NCBI GenBank assembly: GCA_001596135.1
Contig: CP014773.1
Span: forward strand, 1,736,001 to 1,800,000
Direction of reading: 5' to 3'
DNA: 64,000 nucleotides
Origin: Mucilaginibacter sp. PAMC 26640
GTDB lineage: Bacteria > Bacteroidota > Bacteroidia > Sphingobacteriales > Sphingobacteriaceae
Position 1 is the stretch's first letter, and each line of letters starts with the position of its first letter. Shown piece by piece: positions 36,202 through 43,994 of the stretch. Position numbers and translations under genes: made by a program. The notes under the pieces are model-generated. The model made no database searches. It was not told the DNA's origin and saw only the letters and a list, made by a program, of their open reading frames with translations.

Positions 36202-37779
36202 ATGCCTTACATTTATAGCATTATCAAAGCTGATTATTTACAGCGTACCCGCAGCTACTCCTTTTTAATCACCCTGGCTGTTACTGTTTATATAGCCTAT
36301 CTCTTTGTGCCGCCTACCGATGCTTCTTACACCACTTTAAGCACGGTTGGATTTAAAAGTGTTTATAACGCCGCCTGGGTGGGTTATATTTCAGCTACAA
36401 TGACAGCGGTGATGCTTTCTTTTTACGGTTTCTTGCTGGTCAATAACAGCATTAAAAGAGATGTGGATACAGAAGTAGGCTTAATAATTGCCGCCATGCC
36501 TGTTTCCAATTTTAAATATCTTTTAGGCAAGCAACTTAGCAATTACGCGGTACTTTGCACTATTTCCGGTTGTACGTTCGTGATCAGTATTTTGATGTTC
36601 TTAATGCGTGGCACTGGTTATCCTTTTGTGCTGGCTAATTTTGTGTTACCCTACCTGTTTTTTGTATTACCTGCTATGTTCCTGGTCGCCTCGTTAGCCG
36701 TTATCGCCGAAGTGTTCTTAGGAAAGCGCAGCATCCTGCAATTTATTTTATATTTCTTCCTCTGCGGGGTAAGCATTGCTGCTACCAACACCCAAAACAA
36801 CCATCTTCCCATCGGTATTTTTGATCCGTTTGGTCTGAGCTTAGTTACAAGCAGTATCAGAAATCAGGTAAACGCACAATATCACCAGCATATAGACCAA
36901 GTGTCATTCGGTTTTATATTCTCCAAACGCCAGCCTTTTAAGCTATTCACTTGGAATGGCGTCCATTGGACGGGCTTGTTTATTTTGAGCCGTGCGCTGT
37001 GGATGCTCTTATCGTTCGGGCTGGTGTATCTGGCTTCTTTCTTTTTTCACCGGTTCGATATTGGAAAGGCAGTTAGCAAAAAGAAAAAGCGGATACAATT
37101 GATGCGAAACCAGGAAGGGTTTGCTTTGGTCCCGACTGGTATATCTTGGGCATCAATCCCTCCTGTACAATTTGATTACCGCATGTTTCCCTTTATTAAA
37201 ACCGAGTTGTTATTGTTAGTGAGGCAGGGAAATAAATGGTTGTGGCTATTGAATATAGGTTTAAGCTTAAGCATGCTGTTTGCCCCTTTGACTATCGCAT
37301 CCTTATATTTGCTCCCGACTTTATGGTTCTTGCAGGTAGCTCGCTGGTCAGAACTAGTAACAAAAGAAAAAACTAACCGGGTCCATTATTTTACCTATGC
37401 GGCTTATAAGCCATTGCAACGCATGCTGCCTGCTCAAATTATAGCCGGCTTTTTATTGGCTATAGGGTTATCACTACCCTTGATAATACGTTATATAATT
37501 CCCTTCAATGGATTAGCTATTGTAAACATCATTGCCGGAGCCTTACTAGTAGTTTTAATGGCGGTAAGTACAGGCATTTTAAGTGGCGGTAAAAAACTGT
37601 TTGAGGTTTTCTTTTTTCTGCTCACTTATACGTTGATTAATAAACTGCAGATTGCCGATTATTTGGGCGTTATGCCGCAGCATCGTACCTTAATATACAC
37701 CGGCGTTCTTGTTAGCATTGTTTCCCTTTTAGCAGTGATTAGCTTTGCTGCCAGAAGCTATCAAATAAAACACTTGTAG
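36202..37779 (+). CDS. ABC transporter permease, multi-span
   Basis: A 525-residue membrane protein with about 12 hydrophobic segments (for example FLITLAVTVYIAYLFV, FVLPAMFLVASLAVIAEV, IIAGFLLAIGLSLPLIIRYI). It has two similar halves of six spans, the first with a loop beginning SIKRDVDTEVGLIIAAMPVSN, as in ABC-2-type permeases of Bacteroidota. No periplasmic MacB domain is seen. It is the membrane partner of the upstream ATPase. No third subunit is found in the window. Confidence 0.85.
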   Translation: MPYIYSIIKADYLQRTRSYSFLITLAVTVYIAYLFVPPTDASYTTLSTVGFKSVYNAAWVGYISATMTAVMLSFYGFLLVNNSIKRDVDTEVGLIIAAMPVSNFKYLLGKQLSNYAVLCTISGCTFVISILMFLMRGTGYPFVLANFVLPYLFFVLPAMFLVASLAVIAEVFLGKRSILQFILYFFLCGVSIAATNTQNNHLPIGIFDPFGLSLVTSSIRNQVNAQYHQHIDQVSFGFIFSKRQPFKLFTWNGVHWTGLFILSRALWMLLSFGLVYLASFFFHRFDIGKAVSKKKKRIQLMRNQEGFALVPTGISWASIPPVQFDYRMFPFIKTELLLLVRQGNKWLWLLNIGLSLSMLFAPLTIASLYLLPTLWFLQVARWSELVTKEKTNRVHYFTYAAYKPLQRMLPAQIIAGFLLAIGLSLPLIIRYIIPFNGLAIVNIIAGALLVVLMAVSTGILSGGKKLFEVFFFLLTYTLINKLQIADYLGVMPQHRTLIYTGVLVSIVSLLAVISFAARSYQIKHL

Positions 37780-38009
37780 CGTTAATACAAAATTCTGATC
37801 ATCACAGATATTTCCTAACGTAGAAAAGACGTACAAGTAGCAGGCCGCAATTAACATAATCAAAGTAAAGTAAACGAAGGTCTTCTTTACTATTGGACTG
37901 AGAAGATGCTGATTGACGTACATTAACGGAAAACTCAAAGGTTCGGTTGTCGAATAAGGTTTCGTTCTTTACTGGATTTCTCATGCCTTAAAAAAAATTT
38001 AAGATTTTG

Positions 38010-38032
38010 TTCGAATTATGTCCAGTCTGGGA
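38010..38032. repeat. 23-nt exact direct repeat, right copy
   Basis: Identical over 23 nt to 34829-34851, in the same orientation, 230 bp after the permease stop. The flanking bases diverge immediately on both sides. Confidence 0.7.
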
Positions 38033-38058
38033 CTCGTTGTCTTAGTCAACCTTGCCTT

Positions 38059-38087
38059 ACCAACTGTCCACACTTGGATATGCGGAT
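38059..38087. repeat. 29-nt direct repeat, right copy
   Basis: Matches 30905-30933 at 26 of 29 positions, with the last 18 identical. The palindrome arm is slightly degenerate here (CCAACTGT versus ACACTTGG). Confidence 0.65.
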
Positions 38088-38394
38088 AAATCAGTTCAAT
38101 AACCCAGCCTACTCTTTCCATCGGCCGGAAGCGCACCGTGATCACTTAAAGCCCGCTTTTTTAATCCTTTGTCCGTATGCTTTACCGCTATCAGTTTTAA
38201 GCCCGATTACTTGCCTTAACGCGGATATTACGTATTTATACAGAGTTATTAAACGCCGCATTTGTACTCTTTTTGAGGGTAGTTGAAGCTTGTACTTTAG
38301 TATTGTTATCAGCGGCTGATTATTTATCAACCGGATAACAAAACGGAGCAAGCCGAAAATCCGATCAAAGAGTAGGCGATCTAAATAACCTATC

Positions 38395-38946
38395 ATGAGT
38401 TCAGTAGAAATTTCGTCTTCAGAGGCGATTGACATCCTCATCGTAATCGACACCGAGTACGTGAAAAAAACTTACCCTCACCCAAGCCAGGATCCAAACA
38501 ATCCAACCGGCATTGATCACACCAGCCAGTTTATGATCTGCAGCGACCCGCGCGGGGGCATTAGCGGACAGGGAACTGCCGACCTTAACTTTAGAGCCAA
38601 CCCGGGCGATACCGTATGGTTCAGAGGCACATCTATTTATCAAAATTCAGATGATGCGGTTATTGTTTACAACATTAAATATTGGAGCGGTGATAAAGTT
38701 TTCAATCAGTTTACTCCCGTATTGGTAAAACGTAACCGTGCGGTTATGCCGGATGTAAACACATCAAACGGCCTGCCTGCTGTTCAGGCAGCGTTAAACT
38801 TTACCAGTTTAAATACTACAGTAAGCCAGTCTGGTACCGAGAATTTCTATGTATACATTGCCTTGTATACTTTAGGGAGCGATGGCCAGACTCAAAACCT
38901 TTTCGGTTACTATTTCTGGGATCCAAGCTGCACAGTACCTGCCTAA
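38395..38946 (+). CDS. PixA/AidA family protein
   Basis: A 183-residue protein without a signal peptide. The N-terminal IDILIVIDTEYVKKTYPHPS, then QDPNNPTGIDHTSQFMIC, SGQGTADLNFRANPGD and the C-terminal FYVYIALYTLGSDGQTQNLF and GYYFWDP segments are characteristic of the inclusion-body protein PixA of Xenorhabdus and the AidA protein of Burkholderia and Ralstonia. The biochemical role is not established; PixA accumulates as cytoplasmic inclusions and AidA is quorum-sensing controlled in proteobacteria. It stands alone between a repeat-rich gap and its own terminator. Confidence 0.88.
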   Translation: MSSVEISSSEAIDILIVIDTEYVKKTYPHPSQDPNNPTGIDHTSQFMICSDPRGGISGQGTADLNFRANPGDTVWFRGTSIYQNSDDAVIVYNIKYWSGDKVFNQFTPVLVKRNRAVMPDVNTSNGLPAVQAALNFTSLNTTVSQSGTENFYVYIALYTLGSDGQTQNLFGYYFWDPSCTVPA

Positions 38947-39373
38947 CGGGTTAATGTTTTACCTAAACATATCGCAAAAAAGGGGGCTGGCAAAGTATGG
39001 CCAGGGCCCCTTTTTCATAAATACCCGTCATCTTTAATCTTCAGCCCTCAGCGGGCATTTGTTATTTCCCAATTACCTGTAACAGGCCCGTCTGGTTGGT
39101 ATTTGCTTTTGGCATATGCAGAGATCTGGTCCCGTGCTGGTTATCAGTTCGTGGTTGGTGGCGTGATCAAACCTTTAACCGTGAAGCGAAGGCTTTGCAA
39201 CGGCATTGAGCGGCAACGCCCCAAAAGCAAAATTCAACTAACATCGTTTTATCCGCAGCGCCTGGTTCAATAAAATTGGAGGATCAGTGCCTGGATCATC
39301 AGTATTTGATCGTTGTAAAACAACCGCTTTATTAGCCGAAAAAAAGTAGTTTTGCAATTCACAAATACACAAC
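38947..39373. other. Intergenic region before the metal-response regulator
   Basis: 427 bp without a gene. It contains the PixA terminator at 38976-39015. A consensus -7 element, TAGTTTTG, is at 39347-39354, 20 bp before the ATG at 39374. A GGATCAGTGCCTGGATCATCAG-like short repeat lies near 39283-39302. Nothing else was recognised. Confidence 0.5.
38976..39015 (+). terminator. Terminator after the PixA/AidA gene
   Basis: AAAAAGGGGGCTGGC (38976-38990) pairs with GCCAGGGCCCCTTTTT (39000-39015) with one bulge. The T-run is built into the 3' arm. It lies 30 bp after the stop. Confidence 0.75.
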
Positions 39374-40051
39374 ATGAACACCATTTGCCTGGTAGAGGAT
39401 GAAGAGAAGGTGTCGTCTTTCATAAAAAAGGGGCTAAACGAACACGACTTTGCGGTAGATGTTTACCAAAGCGGGCGCGATGCTTTACAGGCCCTGCCGC
39501 AGAAAGATTATAATTTGGTGATACTGGATGTAATGCTGCCCGATATAAGCGGCATTGAAGTGTGCAGGCAGCTGCGAATGCACCAGCCGCAATTGCCGGT
39601 TTTGATGCTGAGTGCGCTGGATAGTATTGACGACAGGGTGAACGGCCTCCATTCTGGTGCGGACGACTATTTGGTAAAACCATTTCATTTTAATGAGCTT
39701 TTAGCTCGCATAGAGGCGCTGTTACGGCGAAAGAAACTGGCTGAAACGGTAAGCCATATCCTTGCTTTTGGCGGCCTTAAATTGAATACCTGGACCAAAA
39801 CCGCAGAACGCGATGGCAAGCAAATTACCTTAACCGCAAAAGAATACAGTTTGCTGGAACTGTTTATAAATCATCCAAATAAGTTGCTTTCACGGGAGTA
39901 CATTATGGAAACCGTTTGGGGGATAAGCTTTGATACCGGTACCAACATGGTAGATGTGTATGTGAATTACCTGCGTAATAAGATCCAGAAGGGGTTTGAT
40001 AAAAAGCTGATCCATACCGTAATTGGTATGGGCTATATTTTAAAGGATTAA
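39374..40051 (+). CDS. OmpR-family response regulator (CusR/CopR-like)
   Basis: A 225-residue regulator with receiver residues Glu8/Asp9, phospho-acceptor Asp52 (LVILDVMLPDISG) and Lys in VKPFHFNELLARIEALLRR. The C-terminal winged helix carries LTAKEYSLLELFI and TNMVDVYVNYLRNKI, like CusR/CopR metal-responsive regulators. The cognate kinase starts 16 bp downstream, and a heavy-metal RND operon follows, whose promoter holds a four-unit 11-nt repeat array (41441-41484). This regulator is the probable ligand of that array. Confidence 0.93.
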   Translation: MNTICLVEDEEKVSSFIKKGLNEHDFAVDVYQSGRDALQALPQKDYNLVILDVMLPDISGIEVCRQLRMHQPQLPVLMLSALDSIDDRVNGLHSGADDYLVKPFHFNELLARIEALLRRKKLAETVSHILAFGGLKLNTWTKTAERDGKQITLTAKEYSLLELFINHPNKLLSREYIMETVWGISFDTGTNMVDVYVNYLRNKIQKGFDKKLIHTVIGMGYILKD

Positions 40052-40066
40052 ACAGCCCGGCAAAGC

Positions 40067-41431
40067 ATGAAGATAAAAACCCGCCTTTCGCTTTATTTTA
40101 CGCTGGTAAGTTCCGGGGCGCTGCTGCTGGTCTTAATCTGCGTATACGTGGCCGTTTTCTCTTTTTTTAAGGCTGATTTTTATAACCGCATTACCGATAG
40201 GGTGAACCTGGCCTCGCAGCTTTATTTAAAAGCCGATGAGCTGCGTGCCGATTCGATACAGCAGTTACAGCAGCGATACCTGGAAAAGCTGCCGGGCGAG
40301 GTGATTCGCCTGTATGATGATAACAACCTCTCGGCCTTTAGCATGAAGCATAATATCTACTGGAAAAAAGATATTATAGACCAGGTACGGCAGGATGGTT
40401 ACCTGGAATATGAGGAAGGGGATAAAAAAGTAGTAGGGAAATATTTTAAAGATAACCAGGGCAATTTTGTGATCCTGGCTTCGGTAATAGACATCAATTC
40501 CTCGCGGCGCATGCTGATGCTGGGCCAGATAACAGCAGTGCTATTTTTAATATTTAGTGCTATCCTGTTTTTTGCGGGGCAGATGTTTGCACAAAATGCG
40601 TTATCCCCGGTAAATAAGATCATCTCGCAGATCAATCAGATCCGCTCAACCAACCTGCACCTGCGGGTTACACAGGTAAACAGCAAAGATGAAATAGCCG
40701 AACTGATAGATAACGTTAACCGGCTGCTGGCCCATTTAGATAATGCGTTTGAGCTGCAGCAAACATTTGTTTCCAATGCATCGCATGAACTGCGCACCCC
40801 CTTAACAAGCATCATGGGCGAGGTAGATGTAGCGCTGGATAAACCACGGGATGAGCAGGAATATAAGCGGGTACTTAACTCCATTGCTGCTGATGGGGCC
40901 CGCCTGCAGGAAACCATTACCGGTTTAATGGAGCTTGCCCAGGTGGATGTGCATTACACCCAGGCCAAACTTTCGCCGGTGCGGGTGGATGAACTGATTT
41001 GGGAACTATCAGAAAAATGGACCACCAAAAAAGGCCCCGGATTTTTAAAAGTGACCATGGCCGATATGCCGGAGGATGATGAACTATTGAATATCCCCGC
41101 TAACAAGCCTATGCTGTACATCGCTCTGAATAATATTATAGATAATGCCTTTAAATATTCGGCCGGGCAGCCGGTGACTTTAAATTTTACGGCTGATCAA
41201 AGCTCCGTAAAGATTGTGGTGCAGGACAAGGGGCAGGGGATAGATCCCGCCGAGCAGGATAAGATTTTCAGATCCTTTTATCGCGGCAGCGGCGTTAAGG
41301 CGGTGGCCGGCAGCGGTATAGGTTTGTATATCACCAGCAAGATCATCGAACTGTTTAAGGGTACCATCTCTGTAACGTCTGACGGTGCCAGCGGCAGCAC
41401 TTTTGTATTGCAGTTTTTTAGGGAGCAATAG
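40067..41431 (+). CDS. Sensor histidine kinase (CusS-like)
   Basis: A 454-residue kinase. TM1 is at about 13-34 (LVSSGALLLVLICVYVAVFSF), followed by a periplasmic sensor domain of about 120 residues and TM2 at about 153-175 (LGQITAVLFLIFSAILFFAG). A HAMP region comes next, then the H-box SNASHELRTPLTS with phospho-acceptor His240, N-box NNIIDNAFKYS and G-boxes VQDKGQGIDP and GSGIGLYITSKI. The context (CzcCBA-type operon downstream) implies sensing of periplasmic metal ions. The exact metal is not evident; the sensor region shows no obvious His/Met cluster. Confidence 0.92.
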   Translation: MKIKTRLSLYFTLVSSGALLLVLICVYVAVFSFFKADFYNRITDRVNLASQLYLKADELRADSIQQLQQRYLEKLPGEVIRLYDDNNLSAFSMKHNIYWKKDIIDQVRQDGYLEYEEGDKKVVGKYFKDNQGNFVILASVIDINSSRRMLMLGQITAVLFLIFSAILFFAGQMFAQNALSPVNKIISQINQIRSTNLHLRVTQVNSKDEIAELIDNVNRLLAHLDNAFELQQTFVSNASHELRTPLTSIMGEVDVALDKPRDEQEYKRVLNSIAADGARLQETITGLMELAQVDVHYTQAKLSPVRVDELIWELSEKWTTKKGPGFLKVTMADMPEDDELLNIPANKPMLYIALNNIIDNAFKYSAGQPVTLNFTADQSSVKIVVQDKGQGIDPAEQDKIFRSFYRGSGVKAVAGSGIGLYITSKIIELFKGTISVTSDGASGSTFVLQFFREQ

Positions 41432-41440
41432 CCGGCTGCA

Positions 41441-41484
41441 ATTCTAATCCCATTCTAATGTAGTTTTAATTCGCCTCTAATTCG
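41441..41484 (+). promoter_or_regulatory. Four tandem 11-nt repeats (TTCTAAT core) in the efflux promoter
   Basis: Units begin at 41441, 41452, 41463 and 41474: ATTCTAATccc, ATTCTAATgta, GTTTTAATtcg, CCTCTAATtcg. The exact 11-nt period places each on the same helical face. A consensus -7 element, TAGTTTTG, is at 41492-41499, so the array occupies the -33 region, as expected for a class II activator of the OmpR family. Confidence 0.75.
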
Positions 41485-41491
41485 GGTACGG

Positions 41492-41499
41492 TAGTTTTG
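41492..41499 (+). promoter_or_regulatory. -7 element of the RND operon promoter
   Basis: TAGTTTTG matches TAnnTTTG exactly and is identical to the element ahead of the response regulator (39347-39354). It lies 8 bp after the repeat array and 22 bp before the ATG at 41521. Confidence 0.65.
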
Positions 41500-41520
41500 T
41501 TTCATAATACTATCGTACTT

Positions 41521-42795
41521 ATGATCAAAAAATATCACATCGCCCTGATAACGCTTGCCCTGGTTCTGGGGGCACTCTCAGGCGCTTTTGCGCAAACAGA
41601 TACTTTAAAGGTGACATTTAAAGATGCCGAGAAAACCTTTTTGGCGAATAATTTAGAATTACTGGCGCAAAAGTATAACGTAGATGCTTCCGCTGCTTTA
41701 ATTCAGCAGGCCAAACTTTGGGATAATCCGGTTTTAAACACCGATCAAAATATCAAGGCAGATAATACCCCACGTTTCTTTGATCATCGCGGCAGCAACG
41801 GGCAAATATTGGTACAGCTGAGCCAGCTGATTAAAACTGCCGGCAAACGCGGTAAAAACATCCAGATTGCGCAGGATGGCGCCCAGATACAGCAGGCCCA
41901 GTTCAACGATCTGCTGCGCAACCTGCATTACAACCTGTTGCTTGACTTTGCACAGGTTGCCAACCTGATAGATCAGCGCAAAGTTTATCAAACAGAAATA
42001 GCTTCGGCCACGCAAATGGTGGCTGCCATTGACAAATCTTACAAAGCAGGTAACCACTCGCTAAAAGATGTGATACGTTTAAAGGCCTTGCTTTTTGGCC
42101 TGCAAAACGACCTGGTAGGCATAGACAGTCAGCTAAATGAGTTGCAAAGCGAATTGAAAACCTTTTTGGTAGCTAACCCCGCGCAGTTCATTGCCCCGCA
42201 AATAACTTTCAATAACAGCGATACTACACTAAATGCGGCCTTACTGGCCGAGCAGGCAAAAGCATACCGCGGCGATTATTTGGCCAACCGTTACACGCTC
42301 AATCAAAACAACCACAACCTGGCGCTGCAAAAGGCAATGGCCGTGCCTGATATTACCATCGGGTCCACCTTTGATCAGAACAGCAGTTATGCCGGTAATT
42401 ACGTGGGTTTGGAGATCAGCCTGCCAATTCCATTGTTTAACCGCAATCAGGGCAACATCAAATCGGCCAGGTTAACGGCGCAAAGCCAGGAATATACGGT
42501 GAAGAACAGCGAGGTGCAGTTAATCAATGATGTGTATTCGGCCGTAAATCAATATAATATCAGCAAGCAATTGCTGGGCACCGGCGAAACCGACTTTTAC
42601 AATAAGTACGACCAGCTGTACAACAGCATGCAAAAAGGTTTCCAGATGAAGCAGATCAGTCTGCAGGAATTTATTGATTTCTTCGATTCATACCGCGAAA
42701 CCAAATTGAAGATTTTACAGCAGCAGGTAAACATGCAAAAAGCCATTGCCGATGTAAATTACTCCGTTGGCACTACAATTATCAACCCACTTTAA
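41521..42795 (+). CDS. czcC: TolC/CzcC-family outer-membrane efflux protein
   Basis: A 424-residue protein with signal peptide ITLALVLGALSGAFAQ. The ATG at 41521 is chosen because the earlier in-frame ATG at 41497 would place the start inside the -7 element. Long amphipathic helices with repeats (LLAQKYNVDASAALIQQAKLWDNP; QNNHNLALQKAMAVPD) and the GLEISLPIPLFNRNQG segment are typical of CzcC. It forms the outer-membrane channel for the RND pump. It is the first gene of the operon czcC-czcB-czcA. Confidence 0.92.
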   Translation: MIKKYHIALITLALVLGALSGAFAQTDTLKVTFKDAEKTFLANNLELLAQKYNVDASAALIQQAKLWDNPVLNTDQNIKADNTPRFFDHRGSNGQILVQLSQLIKTAGKRGKNIQIAQDGAQIQQAQFNDLLRNLHYNLLLDFAQVANLIDQRKVYQTEIASATQMVAAIDKSYKAGNHSLKDVIRLKALLFGLQNDLVGIDSQLNELQSELKTFLVANPAQFIAPQITFNNSDTTLNAALLAEQAKAYRGDYLANRYTLNQNNHNLALQKAMAVPDITIGSTFDQNSSYAGNYVGLEISLPIPLFNRNQGNIKSARLTAQSQEYTVKNSEVQLINDVYSAVNQYNISKQLLGTGETDFYNKYDQLYNSMQKGFQMKQISLQEFIDFFDSYRETKLKILQQQVNMQKAIADVNYSVGTTIINPL

Positions 42796-42819
42796 AACAA
42801 AGCTTAATACTTAAATACG

Positions 42820-43914
42820 ATGAATAACAAAATATTATATATAGCTGTAGCCGGGCTTTTGGGAGTTGCGTCCTGCACACAGGAAAAAACGGGTACAATG
42901 GAAACCAAGCAGGTTTGCATCAGCGATTCGCTGGCGAAAATGGTTACGATAGATACCGCTAAAAATACCCCCATGAAAGATGAGCTAGCGCTGTCGGGTG
43001 AGGTGTCTTTTGATGAGAACAAGGTGGTAAAGGTGTTCCCTTTTACCAGCGGGCAGGTGGTAGAGGTTAAAGTTACCTTAGGCGATAAGGTAACCAAGGG
43101 GCAAACACTTGCGGTCATCCGCAGTGCTGATGTTGCCGGCAATTATACCGATCTGAGCTCTACCAAGGCAGATCTGTCCATCAGCAAACGCCAGCTGGAG
43201 CAGGCGGAATACTTATACAAGAACGGTATATCCAGCGAGCGCGATTATACAGAAGCAAAAGAGAACTATAACAAAGCGATAGCGGCCAACAGCAAAGTGC
43301 GCGATCAGATCTCTATCAACGGCGGAGGCAATACCAGTTCTAACGGTACGCTGGTTATCAAAGCGCCGGGCAGTGGTTTCATTGTAGAAAAAAATATTAC
43401 GGCCGGGAACTTTATTCGCCCGGATAACAGCAGCAGCTTGTTCACCATATCTGATATGAAGGATGTTTGGATCTGGGCCAACGTTTTCGAAAGCGATATC
43501 TCTAAAATTAAAAAAGGGTACAACGCCCGTATAACCACACTGGCTTATCCGGATAAGGTGTTTAACGGTAAGGTGGATGAGATCAGCTCTGTGCTTGATC
43601 CCGATAATAAAGTAATGAAAGTGCGGATCTCTTTGAGTAATGCCGATATGCTTTTAAAACCGGAAATGTTCACCAATGTGCTGATCACCAATAAAGAGAA
43701 CGGTACCGCGGTGGCCATACCGGCATCGGCAGTGGTATTTGATAACAGCAAAAACTTCGTGGTAATATATAACAGCAAGTGCGACTTGCAGGTGCGCGAA
43801 GTAGGCGTAATTAAAACGGTTGACGGTATCACGTATGTATCGGGTTTAAAACCCGGCGAAAAGGTGGTATCGAAAAGCCAGCTACTGCTTTACCAGGCTT
43901 TAACAGAAGATTAA
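42820..43914 (+). CDS. czcB: RND efflux periplasmic adaptor (CzcB/CusB family)
   Basis: A 364-residue lipoprotein: VAGLLGVASC gives an acylated Cys near residue 20. Membrane-fusion-protein features follow in order: the beta-barrel/lipoyl half GQVVEVKVTLGDKVTKGQTLAVI (about 68-90), a helical hairpin (SISKRQLEQAEYLYKNGISS), the second lipoyl half (IKAPGSGFIVEKNITAGNF) and barrel and membrane-proximal domains. It bridges the CzcC channel and the inner-membrane RND pump. No N-terminal metal-binding His-rich region is seen. Confidence 0.92.
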   Translation: MNNKILYIAVAGLLGVASCTQEKTGTMETKQVCISDSLAKMVTIDTAKNTPMKDELALSGEVSFDENKVVKVFPFTSGQVVEVKVTLGDKVTKGQTLAVIRSADVAGNYTDLSSTKADLSISKRQLEQAEYLYKNGISSERDYTEAKENYNKAIAANSKVRDQISINGGGNTSSNGTLVIKAPGSGFIVEKNITAGNFIRPDNSSSLFTISDMKDVWIWANVFESDISKIKKGYNARITTLAYPDKVFNGKVDEISSVLDPDNKVMKVRISLSNADMLLKPEMFTNVLITNKENGTAVAIPASAVVFDNSKNFVVIYNSKCDLQVREVGVIKTVDGITYVSGLKPGEKVVSKSQLLLYQALTED

Positions 43915-43946
43915 CAAATTTATTTTACTGTAGAATAATCCGGTGC

Positions 43947-43964
43947 GCCCTGGTAAACCAGGGC
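43947..43964 (+). terminator. Hairpin between czcB and czcA
   Basis: GCCCTGG (43947-43953) pairs with CCAGGGC (43958-43964) across a 4-nt loop, in the 80-bp gap. There is no T-run, so it is more likely an mRNA-stability or processing element than a terminator. Confidence 0.45.
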
Positions 43965-43994
43965 CTGTCTTCCCGTACTATCATCATATATAAC

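Larger units (their letters stand above)
37780..38394. other. Non-coding gap holding right-side direct repeats
   Basis: 615 bp without a supportable gene. It contains the right copies of the 23-nt (38010-38032) and 29-nt (38059-38087) direct repeats only 26 bp apart. Leftward hydrophobic frames around 37729-37938 overlap the permease and lack family resemblance. Confidence 0.45.

Noticed and set aside
37729..37938. Leftward hydrophobic 69-codon frame at the end of the ABC permease
   Set aside because: Overlaps the permease 3' end; the hydrophobicity is probably a by-product of antisense reading, and no homology is recognised.
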